NCBI RefSeq assembly: GCF_000737325.1
Contig: NZ_CP011125.1
Location: 2,604,001 to 2,668,000, forward strand
From: Sandaracinus amylolyticus
Lineage (GTDB): Bacteria; Myxococcota_A; Polyangia; Polyangiales; Sandaracinaceae
DNA length: 64,000 bases
Direction: 5' to 3'
Shown here in pieces: positions 1 through 7,696 of this stretch. Below the pieces are notes generated by a model. It saw only the letters and a program-made list of their open reading frames with translations. It was not told where the DNA came from and made no database searches. Made by a program: the position numbers and the translations under genes. Within the stretch, counting starts at the first letter, position 1, and every line of letters starts with the position of its first letter.

Positions 1-2
1 AG

Positions 3-620
3 GTGCTCCCGAAGCTCTTCGCGACCTTCTACCAAGCCGCGCCCGGCATCGCGCGCTCGGCGGGAGGGCTCGGGCTCGGCCTGTCGCTCGTGAAGCGCCT
101 GATCGAGCTGCACGGCGGATCGGTGGCGGCGCGCAGCGACGGACTGGGCCGCGGCAGCGAGTTCGCGGTGCGCTTCCCGCTCGCGCGCCCCGAGGCCGCG
201 AAGGACGGCGGCTCCGGCGAGCGCGCGGCTGGAGGCGTGGTGCTGCTCTCGCCGGACGATCGCACCGGCGAGACGCTGCGCGATCTGATCGGCCTGTGGG
301 GCCACGCCGCGACGTTCGTGCGCGACCTGCCGGCCGCGCTCGACACCATCGCGCTCGCGGGCGCCGACCTGGTGCTGATCGACGTCGCGGGCATGAGCGG
401 TGCGCGCGACGTCGTGCGCCGCGTGCGCGCCGCGACGAAGGCCGCGCCCCACGGCGAGGCGCGCATCGCGGCGATCGTCGCAGCCGACGATCACACTGCG
501 CGCCGCCGCGTCGAGGACGCAGGGTTCGACGTGATGCTCGAAGCGCCGGTCGACGCGTCGAGCCTCCGCGAGGTCCTCGAGACCACGCTCCGGGCGCGGA
601 GCCAGCGCCGGAGCGCGTAG
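3..620 (+). CDS. Hybrid sensor histidine kinase, C-terminal part (5' truncated by window edge)
   Basis: The visible 205 residues are the end of a two-component hybrid kinase; the gene starts before the window, so the first in-frame GTG is not claimed as its start. Residues 20-45 hold the G2 box of the HATPase_c domain (GLGLGLSLVKR), followed by the usual closing strands. Residues about 77-200 form a fused receiver domain: acidic pocket (SPDD), a phospho-acceptor Asp in DLVLIDVAGMSG, but the conserved Lys-Pro near the end is Ala-Pro (LEAPVD). Loss of that Lys suggests altered phosphotransfer or signalling. It converges on the SDR gene and ends inside an inverted repeat. Confidence 0.85.
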   Translation: MLPKLFATFYQAAPGIARSAGGLGLGLSLVKRLIELHGGSVAARSDGLGRGSEFAVRFPLARPEAAKDGGSGERAAGGVVLLSPDDRTGETLRDLIGLWGHAATFVRDLPAALDTIALAGADLVLIDVAGMSGARDVVRRVRAATKAAPHGEARIAAIVAADDHTARRRVEDAGFDVMLEAPVDASSLREVLETTLRARSQRRSA

Positions 621-662
621 CCGAATCGGCTGCGGAGGCCGCCGTGCGTGGCCGATTCGGCT
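619..662. terminator. 12-bp inverted repeat between convergent genes, likely bidirectional terminator
   Basis: AGCCGAATCGGC at 619-630 is the exact reverse complement of GCCGATTCGGCT at 651-662, giving a 12-bp stem with a 20-nt loop. It overlaps the kinase stop codon and lies before the stop of the convergent SDR gene. Each arm is itself a near-palindrome (GCCGA-A-TCGGC), so a cruciform or protein site is an alternative. There is no T tract. Confidence 0.5.
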
Positions 663-672
663 GCGATCCGGG

Positions 673-1470
673 CTAGAAGCTCATCATTCCGCCCATCCCG
701 GGCAGCCACGCGCCACCGTCGACGACGATCGTCTCGCCGTGCACGTACGACGCGGCGCCCGACACGAGCCACACCGCGCAGCTCGCGACGTCGTCGATGC
801 GACCGAGGCGGCGCAGCGGGATCGTCTGCACGAGCTTCTCGACGTAGCCCGGCGGCGCGAGCCGCGAGAGCCCCTCGGTGTCGGCGATCGGCCCGGGCGC
901 GATCCCGTTCACCTGGATCCCGAGCTGCCCCCACTCGAGCGCGAGGGAGCGCGTGATCGCGTCCACGCCCGCCTTCGCCGCCGACGCGTGCGCCTGCATC
1001 GGCGTCGCCGCGTAGTGCAGCGTCGCGGTGATGTTCACGATGTGCCCGCCGTGATCGCGCAGGTGCCGCTGGAACGCTGCCTTGCTCACGTTCCACGTGC
1101 CCAGCGTGTCGATCTCCACGACCGTGCGGAACGCGTTGTAGGAGAGCTGCGCCGCGGGCGCGAGGAAGTTCCCCGCCGCGCCGTTCACCACGACGTCGAG
1201 CGTGCCGAAGCGATCGAGCGTCTTCTCGATCGCACCCTCGACCTCCTGGGGATTGCGCACGTCCGCGGGGCACGCGACGCACTCGCGGCCGGTCTCGCTC
1301 GAGAGCTCGCGCGCCGCGTCCTCGAGGCGATCGGCCTTGCGGCCGACGATCGCCACGCGCGCGCCGTGCGCGAGGTATGCGCGCGCGATCCCCTTGCAGA
1401 TGCCGGATCCACCGCCGGTCACGAACGCGACCTTCTTCTCGAGCACGTCGTCGCGGAAGATGCTCTTCAT
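673..1470 (-). CDS. SDR family oxidoreductase, 2,4-dienoyl-CoA reductase-like
   Basis: A 265-residue classical-size short-chain dehydrogenase/reductase, cytoplasmic and NAD(P)H-dependent by family. The N-terminal Rossmann motif is TGGGSGICKG, with Cys where the last glycine of TGxxxGIG normally sits. NGAAGNFLAPA, the FRTVVEIDTLGTWNVS stretch and SAAKAGVDAITRSLALEWG match the pattern of peroxisomal-type 2,4-dienoyl-CoA reductases (DECR2), which reduce dienoyl-CoAs made during beta-oxidation of unsaturated fatty acids. The start is the ATG at 1468-1470, directly before the conserved N-terminus. It is divergent from the AI-2E transporter gene. Substrate is inferred from family resemblance; another enoyl reductase is possible. 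Confidence 0.85.
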   Translation of the reverse strand: MKSIFRDDVLEKKVAFVTGGGSGICKGIARAYLAHGARVAIVGRKADRLEDAARELSSETGRECVACPADVRNPQEVEGAIEKTLDRFGTLDVVVNGAAGNFLAPAAQLSYNAFRTVVEIDTLGTWNVSKAAFQRHLRDHGGHIVNITATLHYAATPMQAHASAAKAGVDAITRSLALEWGQLGIQVNGIAPGPIADTEGLSRLAPPGYVEKLVQTIPLRRLGRIDDVASCAVWLVSGAASYVHGETIVVDGGAWLPGMGGMMSF

Positions 1471-1599
1471 CGCTCGCCGCCTCCCTGCTGCGCGAGGATG
1501 CCACAGCGGCGCGGGGCCACCGGCGCGCGTGGCGACACCTCGACGCGTCGACCTCGGTCGCGGCCGCCGCGCGGCCTCGCGTTTGCGTGTCCCTCGGGC

Positions 1600-2655
1600 G
1601 TGGCCACGAGCACCGATGCTCCTCGCCCCTCGACGCTGTCGCCCGCGCGCTCGAACACGCTCCGCGCGATCGCGGTCGCGCTGACGATCGCGAGCGCGAT
1701 CGTGCTCTCGCCGTACGTGCCCTGGCTCGTGCTCGCGGGGTGGACCGCCGCGCTCGCGACGCCGTGGGTCGATCGTCTCGCGCCGCGCCGCGATCGCCGT
1801 CGCACCGCGGCGGCGATGGTCACGCTCGCGATCCTCGTGATCGCCGCGGGCCCCGCGATCGCGACCGGCGCGGCGATGTGGGCGGACGCGCGCGAGCTGC
1901 TCCGCGAGGCACGCGCGACCGGCACCGGACGCGCCGCGCTCGAGCTCGTGATCTCCGAGCAGCAGGCGCCGCACGATCCGCTACGTCTCGTGTCGAGCCC
2001 GGAGGCGCTCGTCGCGTGGCTTCGCAGCAGCGGGCCCGAGGCGTGGTCGGTCGCGACCGACGTCGTCGGCGCGGCTGGTCAGATCGCGCTCGGCCTCGTG
2101 GTGTTCCTCGCGGGCACGTACGTCGGGCTCGTGGAGGGACGCCGCGCGTTCGCGTGGGCGGTCGCGCACCTGCCGCTCGCGCGACGCGACGTGCGGAGGC
2201 TCGCGGACGCGTTCGTCGAGACGGGCCGCGGTCTGCTCGTCGGCCTCGGCCTGACCGGCCTCGTGCAGGCGGTGCTCGCGGGCGGGGCGTACGCGGTGAT
2301 CGGGATCGAGCGCGCGCTCGTGCTCGCGTTCCTCACGTTCTTCGCGTCGTTCCTGCCGACGATCGGCACCGGGCTCGTGTGGGGACCGGTCGTGATCGGG
2401 CTGTGGATCACGGGACGTCGAGGCGAGGCGATCGGGATGCTCGCGTGGAACGCGCTCGTCGTGTCGACGATCGACAACCTGCTGCGCCCGGTGCTCGCGC
2501 GCGTGGGCAAGGTCGACATGCACGTGCTGCTCTTGCTCGTGTCGATGGTCGGCGGGCTCGTCGCGCTCGGTCCGTGGGGCATCCTGCTCGGACCGCTCGT
2601 CGTGCGCCTGCTGATCGAAGCGATGCGGATCGCGATGCCGAGCGCTCCGTCGTGA
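1600..2655 (+). CDS. AI-2E family transporter (PerM-like membrane protein)
   Basis: A 351-residue polytopic inner-membrane protein with about eight predicted membrane segments. The pattern is that of the AI-2E/PerM family: two N-terminal hydrophobic segments, a long soluble stretch, then the hydrophobic C-terminal half with FLPTIGTGLVWGP, the DNLLRPVL motif and a final GPWGILLGPLVVRLL. Family members export small molecules or act as antiporters; substrate cannot be read here. The GTG at 1600 is chosen for typical family length; an upstream in-frame ATG at 1498 would add 34 residues of Arg-rich sequence. The stop overlaps a possible GTG of the next gene, so the two may be co-transcribed. Confidence 0.8.
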   Translation: MATSTDAPRPSTLSPARSNTLRAIAVALTIASAIVLSPYVPWLVLAGWTAALATPWVDRLAPRRDRRRTAAAMVTLAILVIAAGPAIATGAAMWADARELLREARATGTGRAALELVISEQQAPHDPLRLVSSPEALVAWLRSSGPEAWSVATDVVGAAGQIALGLVVFLAGTYVGLVEGRRAFAWAVAHLPLARRDVRRLADAFVETGRGLLVGLGLTGLVQAVLAGGAYAVIGIERALVLAFLTFFASFLPTIGTGLVWGPVVIGLWITGRRGEAIGMLAWNALVVSTIDNLLRPVLARVGKVDMHVLLLLVSMVGGLVALGPWGILLGPLVVRLLIEAMRIAMPSAPS

Positions 2656-2693
2656 TCGCTTGCTCGCGTCGCGCGTCGATCCAGCATGCGCGC

Positions 2694-3239
2694 GTGTCGA
2701 CGACGACCGAGCTGCGCGTGACGACGTGGTCGCTCGAGATGCGCAGCGCGCCGCGGACGCCTCCGCGCATCGCGCCCGAGGGGCTCGAGCTGCGCACGAT
2801 CGCGCGCCCGCCGCTGCACTTCTACCGCTACCTGTACGAGACCGTCGGCGCGCCGTGGCTCTGGGTCGATCGACGGCGCATGGACGACGCGGCGCTCGCG
2901 ACGATCGTGCACGACGCGCGCGTCGAGATCGCCGTCGCGTACGAGCGCGGTGTGCCGGCGGGGTACTACGAGCTCGATCGGCGCGTGCCGCGCGAGGTGG
3001 AGCTCGCGTACTTCGGGCTCGTGCCCGAGGCGATCGGGCGCGGCATCGGGCCGTGGCTGCTCGACGCCGCGATCCGTCGCGCGTGGGACGCACCGGAGGT
3101 CGAGCGCGTGTGGGTCCACACGTGCTCGCTCGACCATCCCTCGGCGCGCGCGACCTACGAGCGCGCGGGCTTCACGGTCTACGACGTGAAGGAAACGCTC
3201 CAGGCCGATCCGCGGCCGCTGCCGATCACCCCGCGGTGA
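2694..3239 (+). CDS. GNAT family N-acetyltransferase
   Basis: A 181-residue GNAT-fold acetyltransferase using acetyl-CoA; acceptor unknown. The N-terminal VTTWSLEM element, the central GYYELDRR strand, the motif-A region ELAYFGLVPEAIGRGIGPWLL and the C-terminal HPSARATYERAGFTVYD are characteristic of this family. The GTG at 2694 puts the conserved strand about 10 residues from the N-terminus; a GTG at 2652, overlapping the AI-2E stop, is the alternative. The stop codon abuts the convergent stop of the next gene with no spacer. Confidence 0.85.
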   Translation: MSTTTELRVTTWSLEMRSAPRTPPRIAPEGLELRTIARPPLHFYRYLYETVGAPWLWVDRRRMDDAALATIVHDARVEIAVAYERGVPAGYYELDRRVPREVELAYFGLVPEAIGRGIGPWLLDAAIRRAWDAPEVERVWVHTCSLDHPSARATYERAGFTVYDVKETLQADPRPLPITPR

Positions 3240-3554
3240 TCAGCCCAGCTCGCCGCGCTTCGCCTTCTCGACCCAGAGCTTCACCTGCTCTTCGATCACG
3301 TCCATGGCCTTGCCCTGGAAGACGCGGAAGAGCAGCGGCACGTGCATGTCGACGTCGACCTTCTGGTCGCGCACGACGATGTTCCCGTTGAGCTTCACGC
3401 CCTTGGCGTTGAACGAGAACTCGCCGCGATCGTCGCCGGTCCAGTCGAATCGCGGCGAGTAGTCGGCGAAGCGCGCTTTGTACGCGTCCATCGCCTTTTC
3501 GATCGCCTTCTTCGACAGCTGCATGTCCAGCCCGGTGTCGATCGTGTGCTTCAT
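3240..3554 (-). CDS. Polyhydroxyalkanoic acid system family protein (PHA granule region type)
   Basis: A 104-residue soluble protein of the small family often annotated as polyhydroxyalkanoic acid system proteins. It opens MKHTIDTGLDMQLSKKAIEKA, continues through FDWTGDDRGEFSFNAKG and VDVDMHVPLLFRVFQGKAMDVIEEQ, and ends in a basic amphipathic helix. Family members are found next to PHA genes in some bacteria, but no PHA synthase lies in this window, so a general role is equally possible. The ATG at 3552-3554 fixes the start at the conserved MKHT. Confidence 0.75.
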   Translation of the reverse strand: MKHTIDTGLDMQLSKKAIEKAMDAYKARFADYSPRFDWTGDDRGEFSFNAKGVKLNGNIVVRDQKVDVDMHVPLLFRVFQGKAMDVIEEQVKLWVEKAKRGELG

Positions 3555-3685
3555 CGGTCGAGAGCCCCGTCCCTTCTGGCGGTGAAAGCGCGCTGTCGTG
3601 GCACGCGACGCGGAGCGCGGCAAGGTGCGCTCTCATGCGAGATCGGCCCCCGCGACGCGGGATCAACCTCGGTCCGACGACTCGC

Positions 3686-3723
3686 TGACATCAGTCATTG
3701 ACATTCGTCGCTGACGAACGTCA
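3686..3723. promoter_or_regulatory. Tandem palindromes and -35-like element upstream of the sterol-type operon
   Basis: TGACATCAGTCA (3686-3697) has TGAC/GTCA arms. It is followed immediately by an 11-bp inverted repeat with one mismatch: TGACATTCGTC (3699-3709), GCT spacer, GACGAACGTCA (3713-3723). A perfect TTGACA lies at 3698-3703. The position, 55-95 bp before the desaturase start, and the TGAC/GTCA symmetry suggest promoter plus operator, plausibly for a TetR-type dimer. The nearby TetR gene (6958-7635) is a candidate binder, but its own upstream region lacks the same motif. Confidence 0.45.
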
Positions 3724-3778
3724 GTCTCCTCGCCGGCGGAACCGCTGCGGGGCGACCGTCGAGATCGGGAGGGACGCC

Positions 3779-4552
3779 GTGGGGGAGACGGGCGGCACCA
3801 CGTGGATGACGGTCGGCATCTCGGTCGGCGTGTCCCTCGTGACGTTCTGGGGGCTCGGTGGCCTCGTGCACTGGTGGTTCTACGTGCACCGTCGCGCCGA
3901 CGCCGAGCGCTGGAAGGTCCAGCCACGACGCTTCCTCTCGCGCGCGATGGTGCGCCACGCGTTCGCGCTCGGGTCGTTCAACATCGTGATGGGCGCGGTG
4001 ATCGGTGGGCTCTTCGCGTCGCACGTCGCGCGCGGAGGCTGGTCGACGCTCTACTCCGACCCGCTCGAGCACGGCGTGCCGTGGCTGCTCGCGAGCGCCG
4101 TCGCGACGTACTTCGTGATCGACGCCGGCCTCTACTACAGCCATCGCGCGCTGCACGGGCGCTGGCTCTTCCGCCACGTGCACCGCTGGCATCATCGCTA
4201 CACCGCGCCGGTGATCTTCACGACCACCGCGGTGCATCCGATCGAGTTCCTCGTCTTCCAGGCGTTCGTGATGCTGCCGGTCGTCGTCGTGCCGGTGCAC
4301 TGGGCCGTCTATCTGCTCGTCGTCGCGTACACGTACTTGATCGGCATGATCGATCACAGCGGCGTGATCGTGCGCTGGCCGCTGCCGCTCCATCCCGGCA
4401 ACCAGTTCCACGACGACCACCACGTCTTCGTGCACTGCAACTACGGGCACCACACGCAGGTCTTCGATCGCCTGCACGGCACCGTGCGCGCCAACGATCG
4501 ACGCTACGCCGACGACGAGCTCGGCGAAGGAGCACGCCGTGGACCTGCGTGA
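3779..4552 (+). CDS. Sterol desaturase / fatty acid hydroxylase superfamily protein
   Basis: A 257-residue membrane di-iron enzyme. Four or five hydrophobic segments surround the three histidine boxes: HRALH (122-126), HVHRWHH (133-139) and HDDHH near residue 217, with further His downstream (HCNYGHHTQVFDRLHGT). This superfamily introduces double bonds or hydroxyls using O2, as in sterol C-5 desaturation, C-4 methyl oxidation or lipid hydroxylation. The GTG at 3779 follows GGGAGGGA with good spacing; an upstream ATG at 3698 would overlap the palindromic promoter. It is the first gene of an operon with a membrane protein and a Rieske-SCP2 oxygenase, which favours a sterol or similar lipid substrate. 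Confidence 0.88.
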   Translation: MGETGGTTWMTVGISVGVSLVTFWGLGGLVHWWFYVHRRADAERWKVQPRRFLSRAMVRHAFALGSFNIVMGAVIGGLFASHVARGGWSTLYSDPLEHGVPWLLASAVATYFVIDAGLYYSHRALHGRWLFRHVHRWHHRYTAPVIFTTTAVHPIEFLVFQAFVMLPVVVVPVHWAVYLLVVAYTYLIGMIDHSGVIVRWPLPLHPGNQFHDDHHVFVHCNYGHHTQVFDRLHGTVRANDRRYADDELGEGARRGPA

Positions 4553-5504
4553 TCTCGTCGAGGTCTCGAGCCCGCTCTCGCGCCCGCTGCACTTCGCGCT
4601 CCTCGAGCTCGCGGTGCTCGCGTCCACCGTGCTCGTCTTCGCCCACGCGCTGAGGCGCTATCGCGAAGGCGATCGCCGCCACCTCTTCCAGTGGATCGCG
4701 ATCACCTCGTACGGCGTTCAGATGGAGCTGATCGCCTTCAATTTCCTCGAGAACTACGAGCACGCGCAGTTCACGGTGCAGCTCCATCACGGGCAGCTGC
4801 CGCTCTACGTGACGGGGCTCTACGGCACGTTCCTCTATGCCGGGATCAAGCTCGCGGAGCGTCTCCGCGTGCACCCGATCGCCGAGGCGCTGATCGCAGG
4901 CCTCGCGATCTGTCTCATCGACGTGCCCTTCGACATCGCGGGTGTCGCGCTCGGCTGGTGGCGGTGGCTCGACACCGATCCGGTGCTCGCCTTCCGATGG
5001 CTCGATGTGCCGGTGACGTCGTACTACTGGTACCTGATCTTCGGCGCGGTCGCGGCGGGGCTCTGTCGCGTGGTGTGGCCGCTGCTCGAGCGGCGCTCGT
5101 TCGCGCTCGCGGCCTCCGTCGCGCTCTTCGTGGGCACCGGCGTGATCGTGCTCGGCGTGATCGCGTTCCTGCCGTTCCACGCGATCGCGGCGCTCGGCGT
5201 GGAGCACGGGACGATCGTCGCGGCGCACATCGTCGCGTGCGGCGTCCTCGCGCTCGCGATCCGCGGTGAGGGCCACCATCGCGACCGCGCGATCACGCTC
5301 GCGGCGCTGCTGGTCCCGAGCGCGACGCTCGCGATCATGGCGTGGGCGGCGCTGCGTGGATCGCTCGATGACGCAGCACCGCGGCTCGCGTGGTCGATCG
5401 CCGCGCTCGGCGGTCTCGTCGTGCTCGGGTCGCTGCTGCCGCTCCGCCGCGCCGCGCGCGCGACCGACGTGCAGGCCGCCGCGCCCGAGCTTCCTGCGAG
5501 GTGA
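4539..5504 (+). CDS. Polytopic membrane protein of the sterol-type operon
   Basis: A 321-residue integral membrane protein with about eight hydrophobic segments and short charged loops. I do not recognise a firm family. The stretch with ICLIDVPFDIAGVALGWWRW, followed by VPVTSYYWYLIFG, loosely recalls the Asp-rich, GxWxW membrane helices of CruF/DUF422-type carotenoid enzymes, but this is weak. Translation starts at GTG 4539 after GAAGGAG, overlapping the desaturase gene by 14 bp, so translational coupling is likely; it ends three bases before the Rieske gene. Context suggests a membrane partner, carrier or lipid-modifying enzyme in the same pathway. Confidence 0.8.
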   Translation: MDLRDLVEVSSPLSRPLHFALLELAVLASTVLVFAHALRRYREGDRRHLFQWIAITSYGVQMELIAFNFLENYEHAQFTVQLHHGQLPLYVTGLYGTFLYAGIKLAERLRVHPIAEALIAGLAICLIDVPFDIAGVALGWWRWLDTDPVLAFRWLDVPVTSYYWYLIFGAVAAGLCRVVWPLLERRSFALAASVALFVGTGVIVLGVIAFLPFHAIAALGVEHGTIVAAHIVACGVLALAIRGEGHHRDRAITLAALLVPSATLAIMAWAALRGSLDDAAPRLAWSIAALGGLVVLGSLLPLRRAARATDVQAAAPELPAR

Positions 5505-5507
5505 GCC

Positions 5508-7031
5508 ATGACGACGATGGAACGAGCCCCTGCGATCGACACGCGCTTCCCGTTCGGACCTCCGAGGGGATGGTTCGCGGTCGCGTTCTCCGAGGAGCTC
5601 GGCAGCGGCGCGCCGCTGCGCCTTCGCTACTTCGGGCGCGAGCTCGTCGCGTTCCGCGGCGAGTCGGGGCGCGCGTTCGTGACGGACGCGTACTGCCCGC
5701 ACCTCGGCGCGCACCTCGGGCACGGCGGCACGATCGTCGGCGAGACGATCCGGTGCCCGTTCCACGGCTGGCGCTTCGAGGGCGACGGCCGCTGCGCCGC
5801 GATTCCGTACAGCGATCGTGTGCCGCCGAAGGCGAAGCTCGGTGCGCTGCCCACGCTCGAGCAGGACGGTGTGATCCACGTGTTCCACGATCCCGAGGGC
5901 GACACGCCGTGGCCGCTGCCCGCGCTCGACGCGGAGGGATGGACGCCGGGGCGCAGCATCGTGTGGCGGGGGCTCGCGACGCATCCGCAGGAGGTGTTCG
6001 AGAACACCGTCGACACCGCGCACATCGGCCCGGTGCACGACGGGCGCGGCGCGCGGCTGCTCTCCGCGCCGCGCCGCGACGGCGAGCGCATGGAGGTCGA
6101 GCTCGAGTTCCAGGCGCCCGGCGACGTCGTGGGGATGCCCGAGCAGATCAACGACGTGCATCTGCACGTGTCGCTGCGCGGGCTCGGACACGTCGTGGTG
6201 CACACGCACGTGCGCAACGTCGGAGTGCGCGCGCGCCAGCGCATCTACGCGACGCCGGTCGACGCGCACACCATCGACATCCGCGCGGTCGTGCACGTGC
6301 GCGTCTCCGAGGACGCCGCGTTCACGCGCGAGCTCGACGAGATCTTCTACACCGCGTACGTCGAGGACTTCGCGAAGGACTTTCCGATCTGGGAGAACAA
6401 GCGCTACCTCGTGCGCCCGGGCCTCGCGAAGGGCGACGGGCCGATCGGCGTCTATCGCCGCTGGTGCGAGCAGTTCTACACGACTGCGCAGCTCGACCCG
6501 ACTGCGCAGCTCGATCCGACGGCAGCCGCCGACGTGCCGTTGAGCGCGCTGCGCGCGAGCGCGCAGCGCATGAACGTCGTGGCCCCGGTGCGCGAGCGTG
6601 TGCTCGCGTTGATCGACGCGGTGCGCACACGGGTGCGCGCTCCTGAGCCCGCGCGCGACGACGCCGCGAGCGTCCCGACTGCGGCGATCACCGCGCCGAG
6701 CACCCGGCGTGTGAGCAGCGTCGACGAGTACGTCGAGACGCTCGGCGAGCGATTCGTCCCCGCGGCGGCGCGAGGCGTCGACGCGGTGTTCCAGTGGGAG
6801 CTCGCGGGGGCGCAGGGCGCGGTGTTCCACGCGCACGTCAGCGACGGGCGCGTGCTGGTGCGGCGAGGCGCGCACGAGCAGCCCACGGTCGCGCTGGTGA
6901 TGGAGGCCGACGACTACGTCCGCGTGGTGAACGGCGAGCTCGACGGCACCTGGGCCTTCACCCACGGCCGCGGGAAGGTCCGCGGGAGCCTGAGCGCGGC
7001 GATGAAGATGCGCGCGCTCTTCCCGGCTTGA
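5508..7031 (+). CDS. Rieske [2Fe-2S] oxygenase fused to SCP2 sterol carrier domain
   Basis: 507 residues with two domains. Residues 20-130 form a Rieske domain with cluster ligands C63-x-H65 and C83-x2-H86 (CPHLGAH, CPFHGW). The mononuclear iron motif N166-x2-D169-x2-H172-x4-H177 follows, as in KshA, DAF-36/Neverland and bacterial sterol demethylase-type oxygenases. A linker of about 90 residues contains a tandem TAQLDP repeat. Residues about 405-507 resemble the SCP2 lipid-transfer domain. A substrate-delivery domain on the oxygenase implies a hydrophobic substrate such as a sterol. An electron-donating reductase is not visible nearby. The 3' end overlaps the convergent TetR gene by 74 bp. 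Confidence 0.88.
   Translation: MTTMERAPAIDTRFPFGPPRGWFAVAFSEELGSGAPLRLRYFGRELVAFRGESGRAFVTDAYCPHLGAHLGHGGTIVGETIRCPFHGWRFEGDGRCAAIPYSDRVPPKAKLGALPTLEQDGVIHVFHDPEGDTPWPLPALDAEGWTPGRSIVWRGLATHPQEVFENTVDTAHIGPVHDGRGARLLSAPRRDGERMEVELEFQAPGDVVGMPEQINDVHLHVSLRGLGHVVVHTHVRNVGVRARQRIYATPVDAHTIDIRAVVHVRVSEDAAFTRELDEIFYTAYVEDFAKDFPIWENKRYLVRPGLAKGDGPIGVYRRWCEQFYTTAQLDPTAQLDPTAAADVPLSALRASAQRMNVVAPVRERVLALIDAVRTRVRAPEPARDDAASVPTAAITAPSTRRVSSVDEYVETLGERFVPAAARGVDAVFQWELAGAQGAVFHAHVSDGRVLVRRGAHEQPTVALVMEADDYVRVVNGELDGTWAFTHGRGKVRGSLSAAMKMRALFPA
6483..6518 (+). repeat. Two 18-bp tandem repeats in the Rieske-SCP2 linker
   Basis: ACTGCGCAGCTCGACCCG (6483-6500) is repeated at 6501-6518 with one C-to-T change, encoding TAQLDP twice. 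The repeat lies in the interdomain linker, where length change would be tolerated. Confidence 0.85.
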
Positions 7032-7635
7032 TGCTCTCGCTCGCCGGCGGTGCCGGCGACTTCGCGCCGTTCCAGAACAGGTCGCTCACCGCGGAGAGCA
7101 TCGCCGAGAGCGCGAGCCCGCGGTTGCCGTACCACGCGAGCAGCGCCGCGAGCACGTGCCCGAGGTAGAGATCGCTCAGGATGTCGGGCGGGACGCGCGC
7201 GACGATCTCGCCCCGCTCGACGCCCGCGCGGAACCGCTGGGCGAGCACCGAGCGCATGCGCGTCGCTTCCTGGTCCGACATCGTCGTCGCCGCGAGCCGC
7301 AGCGCGGCGCCGGTCACGTCGGGCAAGAGCTGCGGGTCGGGCTCCCAGATCTCGGCGAGCTTCTGGTTCAGCACCGCGAGCACGGCGTCGACGTGCGCGT
7401 CCGCAGGGAGGGCGTCGATCGCGTCGCAGATCGTGTCCTCCGTCTCCCGCATCCGCTCGAGGAGCACGTGCTCCTTCGTCGGGAAGTGGAAGTAGAAGCT
7501 CCCGCGGCTCACGCCCGCGGCGGCCGTGATGTCGTCGATCCGACAAGGCGCGACGCCGTCGCGACGGAAGACGTCGAGCGCGCACTCGTAGACCCGACGC
7601 CTCGTCCGCTCTCGCTGCTCGTCCCGGCTGGCCAT
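6958..7635 (-). CDS. TetR/AcrR family transcriptional regulator
   Basis: A 225-residue regulator. The N-terminal helix-turn-helix is clear: RTRRRVYECALDVF, then ITAAAGVSRGSFYFHFPTKEHVL at about residues 40-62. The remainder is a helical ligand-binding region, with a Pro/Ser/Arg-rich tail after about residue 195. The ATG at 7633-7635 starts close before the HTH. The last 74 bp overlap, on the opposite strand, the end of the Rieske-SCP2 gene. Regulation of the adjacent sterol-type operon is an inference from position. Confidence 0.85.
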   Translation of the reverse strand: MASRDEQRERTRRRVYECALDVFRRDGVAPCRIDDITAAAGVSRGSFYFHFPTKEHVLLERMRETEDTICDAIDALPADAHVDAVLAVLNQKLAEIWEPDPQLLPDVTGAALRLAATTMSDQEATRMRSVLAQRFRAGVERGEIVARVPPDILSDLYLGHVLAALLAWYGNRGLALSAMLSAVSDLFWNGAKSPAPPASESIKPGRARASSSPRSGSRGPSRGRG

Positions 7636-7696
7636 GCGGGCCGTGAACCTCACCTGCGCGCGCCGCGCGTGTCAACGCGGCGCGCGCGGGTCTCGC

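Noticed and set aside
4218-6965. 915-codon minus-strand open frame across the sterol-type operon
   Set aside because: Overlaps three well-supported + strand genes with histidine boxes and Rieske motifs; the frame is His/Arg/Glu-rich and lacks motifs.
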